Below are positions 19,291-27,540 of a stretch of DNA of 59,600 bases, in pieces (the first letter of the stretch is position 1; each line of letters begins with the position of its first letter). The translations under genes and the position numbers were made by a program. The stretch comes from Schizochytrium sp. CCTCC M209059 (Eukaryota; Sar; Bigyra; Thraustochytrida; Thraustochytriidae), in NCBI GenBank assembly GCA_000818945.1, contig KN805409.1, positions 273,758-333,357 of the forward strand, read 5' to 3'. Under the pieces are notes generated by a model that saw only the letters and a program-made list of their open reading frames with translations, had not been told where the DNA came from and ran no database searches.

Positions 19291-21225
19291 ATGGGCAACA
19301 GCTCCTCTGCGCGCCGCGTGCGCCGCAAGAAGAATGCCCAGGAGATGTCTGTCGAGGGCAAGCGCGCCTTCCTGGAGTCCACAGCCGCCGGCAAGAGTGC
19401 GAGCGACGTCGACGCCTTGACCGGGCAAATGAAGCAGATGACCGTGTCCGGATCGTCTTCTTCGTCAACGTCGATTTCTGCGAAGAAGGCCAACGGGTAC
19501 CAGCTCAAGGTGAGGCAACCTGTGAAAAAGTCCGTGGAACTCGATGAAGCGCGCAAGTCTGAAACCCACTTTGCCAAACAAAATAAACTCAATTCTACCC
19601 CGCCGTCGAACCGCACTGCGTACCCGAGCAAAAAATGGAGCCCCGAGGAGGACGAGCTGCTCCGCGAGGCCGTGGCCGAGTTCAACGCGAAAAACTGGAA
19701 AGCCATTGCGCAACGTGTGCCGGACAAGACCCATCTCCAGTGCCTGCAACGATGGAAAAAGGTGCTCCAGCCTGGTCTCATCAAGGGCCACTGGACCGAA
19801 GAAGAGGATAACATGCTCCGCTCGCTGGTCGACGAGTCTGGCTCAACCTCGTGGGTGGCCGTAGCCAAGTACATTCCGGGACGCACAGCCAAGCAGTGCC
19901 GCGAACGCTGGAGCCTCAATCTTGATCCGAGCATCAACCGCGGTCCGTGGACCGCAGAAGAGGACAAGCATCTTCTTACACTGCACGAACAGCTCGGAAA
20001 CAAGTGGGCCGAGATCTCGGGACATATGGAGGGCCGCACCGAGAATGCCGTAAAGACTCGTTACAAGTCGATCGTGCGGGCCATGCAAAAGCAGTGGACC
20101 CCCGCCGAGGACCGCGTCCTTGTCGATGCCAAGGCCACAGCAAGCAACCGGTGGGTCGCCATTGCGAGCCAGCTGCCCGGTCGCTCCAAGAACGCCGTGC
20201 GACAGCGCTGGAAGTTTCTCGTCGCAGAGTACCCAAATCTTGATGAGATTGTTGATACGGACCGCGGCTATGTCTGGTCTCTTCCTGTGTACATGCAAAA
20301 TGCGTACCATCCAACGCACCCCATTCATGCCGAAATGCGTCCCTCCGAGTATGCTCAAGCGGCCATGGCCGCGCGCCCGCCTCCCATTCTGGAGCACGTT
20401 GTGCACGAGGAGACGCATGAAGAGCGCATGCGCGCTCTGCCGCCGCTCGAACATACGCACGATCCTCGTTACCGAGTTACGGACATACAGAGTGACATTT
20501 CCAACCAGGCCACAGCCTCGTCCATTGCTGACTCGGCGTCGGTGTCGCGCAATGATGACCTTCGCTTTCCTTCGTCCAATCCCGATTATTTCGCCGGAGC
20601 GAATGCCTCGCCATCGGCCTACAGCACAGATGGGGAGGCGAGTCGCCTCATGGACGCCAATTATGGTTACGAGGCCGAGTCCCAGTATGCGCAAATTAAG
20701 GCAGAGCCAAATGTTCACATTACAAACTATGGCGACGAGCACGATGCCGGTTTGCAGGCGCGTGTCAAGTACGAGCCTTTTCATACGACGCACCATCACC
20801 ATTCAACGATGCATCATCCCGCTGGCAACGTTCCTCCTGTACACGGCCATGAGCACCTGGTCTCGGACGCTGAGCTCACCTTTGATGACTTTTCGGCACC
20901 GATGAACGCGCAGCCTCCGACGCACATCTCTCTTGGTGGCCTTGAGGTAGGCGACATGGTCAATTCGGGCCTCGAGGACTTTGCTGTTACTGATGACGTT
21001 GCTTTTTCACACCACGGCTCTCAGCATCCGCAGCAGCCGTCAACACAAGATCTTGGTCTGGAAGCTCACTACGGGCCAGCGACCACCCGCGGCCCCTCTG
21101 GCATTCTCGCCGCCGGTCACGAAATGTCTGCAACCTCTCTCACATCCCAAGACCAGTTTATGCTCATTGACGCGCTTCAAGACGCACCTGTCGACGAGAA
21201 TCCGCCCAAAATTATGATTCGATGA
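19291..21225 (+). CDS. Four-repeat Myb protein with myristoylation-like N terminus
   Basis: A 644-residue protein. The first ATG in the frame is 19291, in a strong context (ctcgccATGG); the frame upstream has only non-ATG starts. Four Myb repeats lie at about residues 114-320: KKWSPEEDELLREAV, KGHWTEEEDNMLRSLV, RGPWTAEEDKHLLTLHEQLG and KQWTPAEDRVLVDAK. Each ends in a recognition helix such as RTAKQCRERWSLNL or RTENAVKTRYKSIV. Repeats 1-3 follow the animal c-Myb R1R2R3 plan, with a fourth added. The C-terminal half is His/Ser/Asp/Glu-rich and probably a regulatory or activation region. The protein begins MGNSSSARRVRRKK, a classic Gly-2/Ser-6 N-myristoylation context followed by basic residues. 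If used, this would tether the factor to membrane. A paralogue lies at 0.2-2.5 kb. Confidence 0.93.
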   Translation: MGNSSSARRVRRKKNAQEMSVEGKRAFLESTAAGKSASDVDALTGQMKQMTVSGSSSSSTSISAKKANGYQLKVRQPVKKSVELDEARKSETHFAKQNKLNSTPPSNRTAYPSKKWSPEEDELLREAVAEFNAKNWKAIAQRVPDKTHLQCLQRWKKVLQPGLIKGHWTEEEDNMLRSLVDESGSTSWVAVAKYIPGRTAKQCRERWSLNLDPSINRGPWTAEEDKHLLTLHEQLGNKWAEISGHMEGRTENAVKTRYKSIVRAMQKQWTPAEDRVLVDAKATASNRWVAIASQLPGRSKNAVRQRWKFLVAEYPNLDEIVDTDRGYVWSLPVYMQNAYHPTHPIHAEMRPSEYAQAAMAARPPPILEHVVHEETHEERMRALPPLEHTHDPRYRVTDIQSDISNQATASSIADSASVSRNDDLRFPSSNPDYFAGANASPSAYSTDGEASRLMDANYGYEAESQYAQIKAEPNVHITNYGDEHDAGLQARVKYEPFHTTHHHHSTMHHPAGNVPPVHGHEHLVSDAELTFDDFSAPMNAQPPTHISLGGLEVGDMVNSGLEDFAVTDDVAFSHHGSQHPQQPSTQDLGLEAHYGPATTRGPSGILAAGHEMSATSLTSQDQFMLIDALQDAPVDENPPKIMIR

Positions 21226-21525
21226 TCCGATGATCCGATGACGTGAGTCTGATTGACATGTGATTCCACTACATTCCCATTTCTCGAATGCACGCACACA
21301 AGCACAAGTTTCCTGCTGCTGTCTTGACTGTGTTTTTCCCACCTTTCTCTCATTTTTTTTTCCCCTAATAAATTCGGGCGCAGGCCAACGGTATTATGAA
21401 AAATTCTTTCGACATCTGTATTCAATTAAATTTGAGCACGTGCGTGGTGCGGCGCAGCGTGGCGCAGCGTGGCGCTGCGCGGCGCTGCGTTTGGTCCGGC
21501 ACACGAAAAAAGAAGCACATTAACG
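21226..21525. other. Spacer with AATAAA and a gcagcgtggc direct repeat
   Basis: An AATAAA hexamer near 21368 may be the Myb gene's polyadenylation signal. At about 21449-21490 a 10-bp unit (ggcgcagcgt and variants) is repeated three to four times, 35-75 bp upstream of the next ATG. Confidence 0.45.
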
Positions 21526-23454
21526 ATGGCAACACAGAACGACTATGAAAATGATGTTGTTCATGATAAAAGTAGACCAGATGACAACCTTCATCACCCC
21601 CTGCAAAGTCAGGCCGAGGAGTACACAGCGCATCACGAAGAATGCACTGCTGACATGGCTTGGACCTCGCACGTTGCTTGCGAGAACCTCTACGGGGCTG
21701 CTCCATTCTCGACTCGCACCTTCGTAAAGCATTTCGTTTGTGAAATTGGCTGGGGTATTCTCGGATTCGCTTTTTTGCCAGTCCTCGTGCTCCTCCTTGG
21801 TCGAGGTGGCGTGGTCTCGTGCGGTTTCTGGCCCGGAAAGCTAGGTTGTGGTCAAAGTAATCGCAACGTCTTTTTCACGCAGGTTGGTTCGTTTGTGCTC
21901 ATCATTCCAATTCTGATGGAATGTATCTACATGCTCACCATCGAAACCCATGTCAGTGAATCCTTCGATCTCAATGTCGATCTCTTCTTTATTGTTGTCA
22001 TTCTCATCATTCGGAGCGCGATGATTGCCGTCAAATACGCCTTTTGCGCACCAAACACGCTGCGCGCTCTAGAACGAGGCGAGATTACAGGGACTCGTTT
22101 TACCAGTTTTCTCATGGTCGCTTTTTCCACACGGCCAGGCGACGCGATTCTCTTTGATCAGCTCGCTGGAAGCTTCAAAACCATCACTGTTCGTCCAATC
22201 ACCGGCTTTTTTCTTTTGCGGAAAAAGCTTCCTGCGGGATGCATGGAAGCGCTGGCCGAAGGATATGAATTTGCCTGCCGTGCTCACAGTGAGTCTCTCT
22301 TTGGCGCCGCGGACGCGCAAGTACCTCTTGAGCCGTCCTTGCCAGCAGGTAAATATGCTTTTCGACCAGCTGTGTCGAGTGCACCAATAAAACCAAGTGA
22401 AACAGAGTCCATTTGCGACGGCACTATTCCACAAGAGCGAGAAGTTCCTGTGCAGCAGTTGGCATTCTTCCTCGTACAAAACGTGTATAGGAGAGTCACG
22501 GCTCGCACAACGACAATTCGTCCCATTTATTTCGCTGTCTTCCACCTGGTTGCGGATGCTGGAATGTCAATTCATCAAATGTACCAGGCAGACACGATAA
22601 CGCAGTGGGACAAGTGTGTCAAAGTCAGTGCGGTGCTGCTTCGATTTAGCTTCATGTCCGTCATGTTCAACTTTCTTATCGCGGCCATCACAAACCTTCA
22701 CCGTGGAGCCGAGGTCGCCAAAACACTACTCGGCTTGCTCGATGGCAAAATGGAGAATGCAAAATCTCTTCGCATACGAGGTTCAGACGGCCAAATAGGC
22801 ACGATCCGTCTCGATCCTTACCTTGCATCAAACATTTACGCTTGGGGCAAGCTTGCGAGAGTTCTTAGCGGTTTTGGGGCCGTCTTTAATCTGCGTTTCT
22901 CACTTATCTTCGGAGTGTATCTGATTTTGTGGGGGATATTCTGCGTCGTGACTTTTGCATCCTTCTTTCTCAACTTTAATTGGCTCGATTGGCATTCCTC
23001 GATCATCTATGGCGTTGATGTACTCACGGTGGCTGTCTTGGTCTTCAAGGCGCTCATGGCCGCGGCAGACACCAACTTTTACATCAAGACAGGGTACACG
23101 CGAGCACTCGAAACCTTGCGAGTGCGCATGGATGCCTTACGCTTCCACTTTCAGTTTCCGTCTATGGCTGATATTCGTCTCGCAAAGGCTGACGCGAAGT
23201 GTGCAGCAAATCTCTCGGAGAAAGCTGCATCCTCACTTCATTCTGGAATCTCCGAAGACGACGCTATGGTCGAGACGCGAATTTCGCACGCAATTATCGC
23301 CATCGACATTGTCCTTCGTCAAGTAGCTGCACATCCCCCCATTGAGATCTTGGGTCGCGTTATAACGTCTCAATCGCTCCAGCGCAGTCTTGCTGGGGTA
23401 CTCTCCCTATTTGTGCTTGCATGGAATTTTTTCCGAGACAACCGAATGTCATGA
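21526..23454 (+). CDS. Polytopic membrane protein of unknown function
   Basis: A 642-residue protein beginning MATQNDYENDVV; the frame further upstream has no ATG. The first 65 residues are hydrophilic. Strongly hydrophobic segments follow, including GWGILGFAFLPVLVLLLG, VGSFVLIIPILMECIYML, VDLFFIVVILIIRSAMIAV, then a soluble region, FMSVMFNFLIAAI, FSLIFGVYLILWGIFCVV, VDVLTVAVLVFKALMAA and a last one near the C terminus. I count at least seven potential membrane helices. A 'DNLFDQLAG-like' cytosolic region (DAILFDQLAGSFK) and the long loop with GSDGQIGTIRLDP are unassigned. No transporter or receptor signature is recognised. The frame is clean and codon use matches its neighbours, so the gene is probably real and lineage-specific. 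Confidence 0.75.
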   Translation: MATQNDYENDVVHDKSRPDDNLHHPLQSQAEEYTAHHEECTADMAWTSHVACENLYGAAPFSTRTFVKHFVCEIGWGILGFAFLPVLVLLLGRGGVVSCGFWPGKLGCGQSNRNVFFTQVGSFVLIIPILMECIYMLTIETHVSESFDLNVDLFFIVVILIIRSAMIAVKYAFCAPNTLRALERGEITGTRFTSFLMVAFSTRPGDAILFDQLAGSFKTITVRPITGFFLLRKKLPAGCMEALAEGYEFACRAHSESLFGAADAQVPLEPSLPAGKYAFRPAVSSAPIKPSETESICDGTIPQEREVPVQQLAFFLVQNVYRRVTARTTTIRPIYFAVFHLVADAGMSIHQMYQADTITQWDKCVKVSAVLLRFSFMSVMFNFLIAAITNLHRGAEVAKTLLGLLDGKMENAKSLRIRGSDGQIGTIRLDPYLASNIYAWGKLARVLSGFGAVFNLRFSLIFGVYLILWGIFCVVTFASFFLNFNWLDWHSSIIYGVDVLTVAVLVFKALMAAADTNFYIKTGYTRALETLRVRMDALRFHFQFPSMADIRLAKADAKCAANLSEKAASSLHSGISEDDAMVETRISHAIIAIDIVLRQVAAHPPIEILGRVITSQSLQRSLAGVLSLFVLAWNFFRDNRMS

Positions 23455-23680
23455 TTGAACCGTGACAAATATTTCGAACTTTTCAGAGCCATTTCCTCAA
23501 CAATTTTGTTTCGCTTAAAAGACGAAGATACGACCTGGTCTTAGGTCCTCTGGTACTCTGTCAAAGAAACATAAATGCGGCCAAACTAGTAGGAGTACAC
23601 ACTTATGGTACACACCTTTTCGATGGTAAAGTTTTCAACACGACACAACACGACACGACACGTCACAACTATGCGATGCA

Positions 23681-24742
23681 ATGCAATGCAATGCCCAAGC
23701 GTGGTCAAAAGCCATGGAGGAGGACTTTCGGGCAAGACATCTTGCGCAGAGGCTTGTCGTGACGCTCGAGCGGTGCAAGGGGTGTGAAACGCACCAGCAC
23801 TGCACCAAGCATCAGGTGCGCTATGTATGCAGGTTTCCTCGCTGCTCAACGGTTTGCGCCAATGAGACGTCCTGGAAACTTCATAACAAGCGACAACACG
23901 GCAACCGCGCGCCTCATAACACAAAGACCAAGTATGACGAGTATCATGAAGCTCTCTGTAGCGAGATACAAAACAGATTTCCGGGCATTATAGTACGCGA
24001 GCTTGGTGGTAGCGCGCGTCTTGGCGCTTTCGAAGTGAGTGCTGCTTTCGCAGATGGCACCCCAATTCCGTACCATTACTCTAAGATCGAGACGCAAAAG
24101 TGGCCATGTGTGAAATTCCAGGTGGAAAAGCTTTTCGATTGCGCGCAACAGAGTGAGGCTCGTACTAAGGCGCATATGCACGCACAACAACAACAACAAC
24201 AACTAAAACAACAACAACAACAACAACAACAACAGCCTTTTGTTTTTTCGTCGACGAAGAAAGAAGAAAAGCCAACAATCAAAACAGAAGCTGAATTTAT
24301 AGCTGGGCTCGACGCTCTGGCCGAGGTCGAAGGCTTTGAGACAGCTTCCGATGCTCCTTCGGACCATGGCAAAGACATGCAAGAAGCAAAGCAACGTGAC
24401 ATCGAGTCGGATGATGCTTATGAAAATGAATGGGTCGAGGAAGAATCACGTAGCTCCATTGGTGACGAGAAAGAGTCAAAGATGCCTAGCATACGGAGTG
24501 ACGTAGAACAAGAGGAAGCCCGGGAGGATATTGCGCAACCTATACCGCCATGCGACCCCGCCGCGCTGTTTTTTGATGTCTCTGCTTTGCTGGACGCCGG
24601 AGGTTCCATTTCATCAGACAGTTCGATAGAGTCTGCATACACCGGGGTCGAGGAGGAAGAGCTGTCAGAAGAAAAGGAAAGAGATGGCGACAGCCCAGCG
24701 GGAACTATTTCAGAGGCGGACTCGACGCTGTCCTTTACATGA
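23681..24742 (+). CDS. Rdx (SelW/SelH)-like thioredoxin-fold protein with an inserted C2H2 finger
   Basis: A 353-residue protein. A CKGC motif (C32, C35) followed by HQHCTKH looks like the N-terminal strand and CxxC of Rdx-family proteins. The matching C-terminal half is LGAFEVSAAFADGTPIPYHY and KWPCVKFQVEKLFD (about 114-153), where family members carry the GAFEV strand. Between them sits a C2H2 finger: C50-x4-C55-x12-H68-x4-H73 (CRFPRC...LHNKRQH). After residue 160 come a poly-Gln tract and a long acidic, disordered tail. Rdx proteins are thought to act in thiol redox; a nucleic-acid or protein-binding role for the finger is inference. The ATG at 23681 lies in a (tgcaa)n run; the next in-frame ATG is 23714. 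The gene is convergent with the YIPF5-like gene. Confidence 0.6.
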   Translation: MQCNAQAWSKAMEEDFRARHLAQRLVVTLERCKGCETHQHCTKHQVRYVCRFPRCSTVCANETSWKLHNKRQHGNRAPHNTKTKYDEYHEALCSEIQNRFPGIIVRELGGSARLGAFEVSAAFADGTPIPYHYSKIETQKWPCVKFQVEKLFDCAQQSEARTKAHMHAQQQQQQLKQQQQQQQQQPFVFSSTKKEEKPTIKTEAEFIAGLDALAEVEGFETASDAPSDHGKDMQEAKQRDIESDDAYENEWVEEESRSSIGDEKESKMPSIRSDVEQEEAREDIAQPIPPCDPAALFFDVSALLDAGGSISSDSSIESAYTGVEEEELSEEKERDGDSPAGTISEADSTLSFT

Positions 24743-25010
24743 CATATCTTTCTCTTTTATCAGCCACTTTGACCAAGATCGAGGAAACAAGGAGAGAAGG
24801 AAGGAGAAAAGGATGAAGCCAAATGTCCAGGTGTTTTATGTTTTTAGTGAAGGCATTTGGGGGAGGTTGATGATACGGACAACCTACTTTTAGCTTGAAA
24901 TGTTGTACTAGCATGAAAAACAAAAACAAAAACAAAATCAAAAACAGAAAAGATGCAAATCTTTCGTTGATGGTGATCAGACTCGAACTTTAAAATCAAA
25001 AGATGCGCGG

Positions 25011-26189
25011 TCAGAAGACGGTAATGAGAGCAAAGCAGGCGTAAAGAAGGAAAACCGGATACGCAATGAGGAATCGCTGCTCTGACATTTGCGTGGCGGC
25101 TTCGAAAAAGCGCGTGGCGGTCTGTGTACACCAAAGAATAGCAATAAGCGTAAGAGGCGTACCTACCGTGGACGCCTCGCGAAGGTCAAAGAGGATGGTC
25201 ACTGCGGAGAGAAGAACAATCGGAAGCAAACAGTAGCCTAGCACGGAGCAGACACGGTAAATGTCAATGACAGTATTGCCTGCGTGGTTCATAAGGTTGA
25301 TGACAACGTAGATGAAGAGGCAGCCCATGACGCCAAAGCCAAAGACATATCCGAAGAAGAGCTTGCCACTAAGCATAAGGCAAAAGCCTTGGACCAATGC
25401 AAAGACGAGAGGACCTGCCATGTCGGCATCGGTCAAAATTTCAGGTTCGATCGTTTTCGTGGGAACAATGACGGCAATCGTCTTTGTCCGAATGTGATCA
25501 AAATTAATGCCCAACTCTTCCAGGAGTGGTGGTTCGTCCTCGTAATTGACAGGGCCTCCCGGAACAACCTCTGGCTCGGGAGGGGGAGTGCCAAACCCGT
25601 GAGAGGTGTATTGGGGCATGGCGGAGGAGCCTCCTGCTGCGCTGGCGGCGCCAAACCCCTTTGACGACGATGAGGAAGAAGATGACGATCCTCCGAAGCC
25701 TGACGTACCCGTCACGGAGGAAGGCGGTGGAGGTCCCGAAGCGCTTCCACTGGACGAGGGCATGTTGAAACCCGTGGACGTATAAGCTTGTCCACCAAAG
25801 GCGCTGTTGCCGGAGGACCCATGAGGCATTGACCCTGCTCCACTTCCGCCAGGCGGCGGCGCAGATGATGCCGCCGTTGAGAACCATTCATCCTCGCTCG
25901 GCGCCGCGCCGGCAGGCACCTGGACGTGGGAGAATGTTTGTGGTTGTGACTGCCACGAGTCTTGCTGCTGTTGATGGCTGCCGTAGTCGTAGCTGTTGTT
26001 GTTGTTGTTGTTGTTGTCGTAGCTGTTGCCTCCATATTGCTGCTGCGGTGGCGGTTGTTGCTGCTGGCCTTGGTCATAGCCAGGTTGCCCAAACCCGCCC
26101 TGCGAGTATGGAGACTGCTGGCTGTAGTGGCCGTACCCACCGCCATGGTTGCTGTTATTGTTGTTGTTGTTGTTGTTGTTGCCGTACAT
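25011..26189 (-). CDS. YIPF5: YIPF5/Yip1-like Golgi membrane protein
   Basis: A 392-residue member of the Yip1 family, which acts in ER-to-Golgi vesicle traffic with Rab GTPases. The conserved core starts at YEDEPPLLEELGINFDHI, the family hallmark, and continues through DADMAGPLVFALVQG, SGKLFFGYVFG, VCSVLGYCLLPIVLLS and the C-terminal AYPVFLLYACFALITVF. Five hydrophobic segments are visible in the C-terminal half, as expected. The N-terminal 180 residues are Asn-, Gln-, Gly- and Ser-rich, longer than in animal homologues, and encoded by simple trinucleotide runs at about 25990-26180. The start used is the ATG at 26187-26189 (MYGNNN); the in-frame codon three positions upstream is TTG. Confidence 0.93.
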   Translation of the reverse strand: MYGNNNNNNNNNSNHGGGYGHYSQQSPYSQGGFGQPGYDQGQQQQPPPQQQYGGNSYDNNNNNNNSYDYGSHQQQQDSWQSQPQTFSHVQVPAGAAPSEDEWFSTAASSAPPPGGSGAGSMPHGSSGNSAFGGQAYTSTGFNMPSSSGSASGPPPPSSVTGTSGFGGSSSSSSSSSKGFGAASAAGGSSAMPQYTSHGFGTPPPEPEVVPGGPVNYEDEPPLLEELGINFDHIRTKTIAVIVPTKTIEPEILTDADMAGPLVFALVQGFCLMLSGKLFFGYVFGFGVMGCLFIYVVINLMNHAGNTVIDIYRVCSVLGYCLLPIVLLSAVTILFDLREASTVGTPLTLIAILWCTQTATRFFEAATQMSEQRFLIAYPVFLLYACFALITVF

Positions 26190-27540
26190 CTTCGCCAAGA
26201 CCTTGTTCCGGTGACGCTCCGCCGCTGCCGCGCGCGCTTGCTTTCACTCAAGCCAAAGGATCCCAGATGCGCACGTACTACTCGCCCGCTGCGCCGGGTG
26301 CCTACCGCCTCGCTCCTTGCGCGAGACCGACGCGCGCGCACGCGAGCGTGTTCGCTTTTCCGCTATGGCCGCTATGGCCACGTCATATCGAAGAACAGCA
26401 TCCAAGAAGAACAGCCTGAGAGAGAGGGGGAATTGCAGCAAGTGCAGTGAGAGGAAAAAAGAGAGAGGCTGCGCAACAGGGCAGGGACCTCGCCGACGCT
26501 GCTTTTAGCTGTCTCGCTGCTGGCATGGAAAGCCCACCCGTGACAGCTAGCTGCTGCTGTGGCCAATGGGTGAGCACATTTCCTGGAATCGGGGAATAAA
26601 GAGCAAGAGATTGTGGTTCGAAATGCACTCATCAATGACTCTAACCGACAATGTATGCGATCGTTTGACCGATATGTCATCTATCCATTGGTGATGGGAT
26701 GAACGCCCGTCGTCATCATTATTGTCACGAGACGAGATAAGTCCATCTGTACACACAAACACGCAACGCTCTAGGCCTAGTTACTGGCATCACATGAAGA
26801 CCGTAGCATTCATTGAGGAGTTCCCGCATGCACAGACTCTTGCTCCAAGAGACAAGTCCACGCACAACTGCAACATGCATCCGCGTAGGCGATAAAAGTA
26901 CCTTGCCACCACCACCACCACCACCCGGGCGTGTCGGCTCCTGCCGTCAAAAACCAAGCTTTTCCGGGCCCAGACAGTCCAATTTCACTCGCACCGCGCC
27001 TTCACTGATCCCCATTTTTCTCTGTTTCCTTGCCACGTCAACTTCGTGCATCCCCTTGTTCCGGCATGCAGATGCACGCACCAGCCAAAGCATTCTTCAT
27101 CTCGCAGAGCATTTCCTTTCTGTGGCCGGCCGTCACTCCGTTTCACGCCGCTGTCCGCCCCACCGTTCGCGCTCTCCGTCGTCGTCGCTCCCGACCTGGC
27201 TGCGCACTCGAGTCCGCCTTCGCAACAACTGTCGCTCGCAATGCGTCCGCCAAGTTTCTCGCGTCCCCAAGCCAGGCTTTCCCATTGTCGCGCCGCCAGC
27301 CCGCCTTTTTAGCGAGCTCTTCGAAGCCGCTCTCGGGCGCCTTATCCCCCTGCTTGCGCGCTCTCTTTCCCCTTATCAACCCTATCCCATCCTATCCTCT
27401 CCTATCATTCATATGTACCCGGCCTCCCGCCCATAAAGCGCGGCCGCGCCCGAGCCGCCGCGGCCAAGGACCGGTCCTGGGCCGCGGCCTCGGCGCCAAA
27501 CCCGCGGGCCCCGCCGCGAGCCGCCTCCCTGCGCCCGCGG
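26190..27540. other. Spacer between YIPF5 and the minisatellite, no gene supported
   Basis: This 1.35-kb stretch upstream of the YIPF5-like gene includes a (cac)n run at about 26911-26925 and pyrimidine-rich sequence. The last 120 bp are about 80% GC and end abruptly where the 61-bp array begins. A plus-strand frame from 26813 is low complexity and has no domain. Confidence 0.35.
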
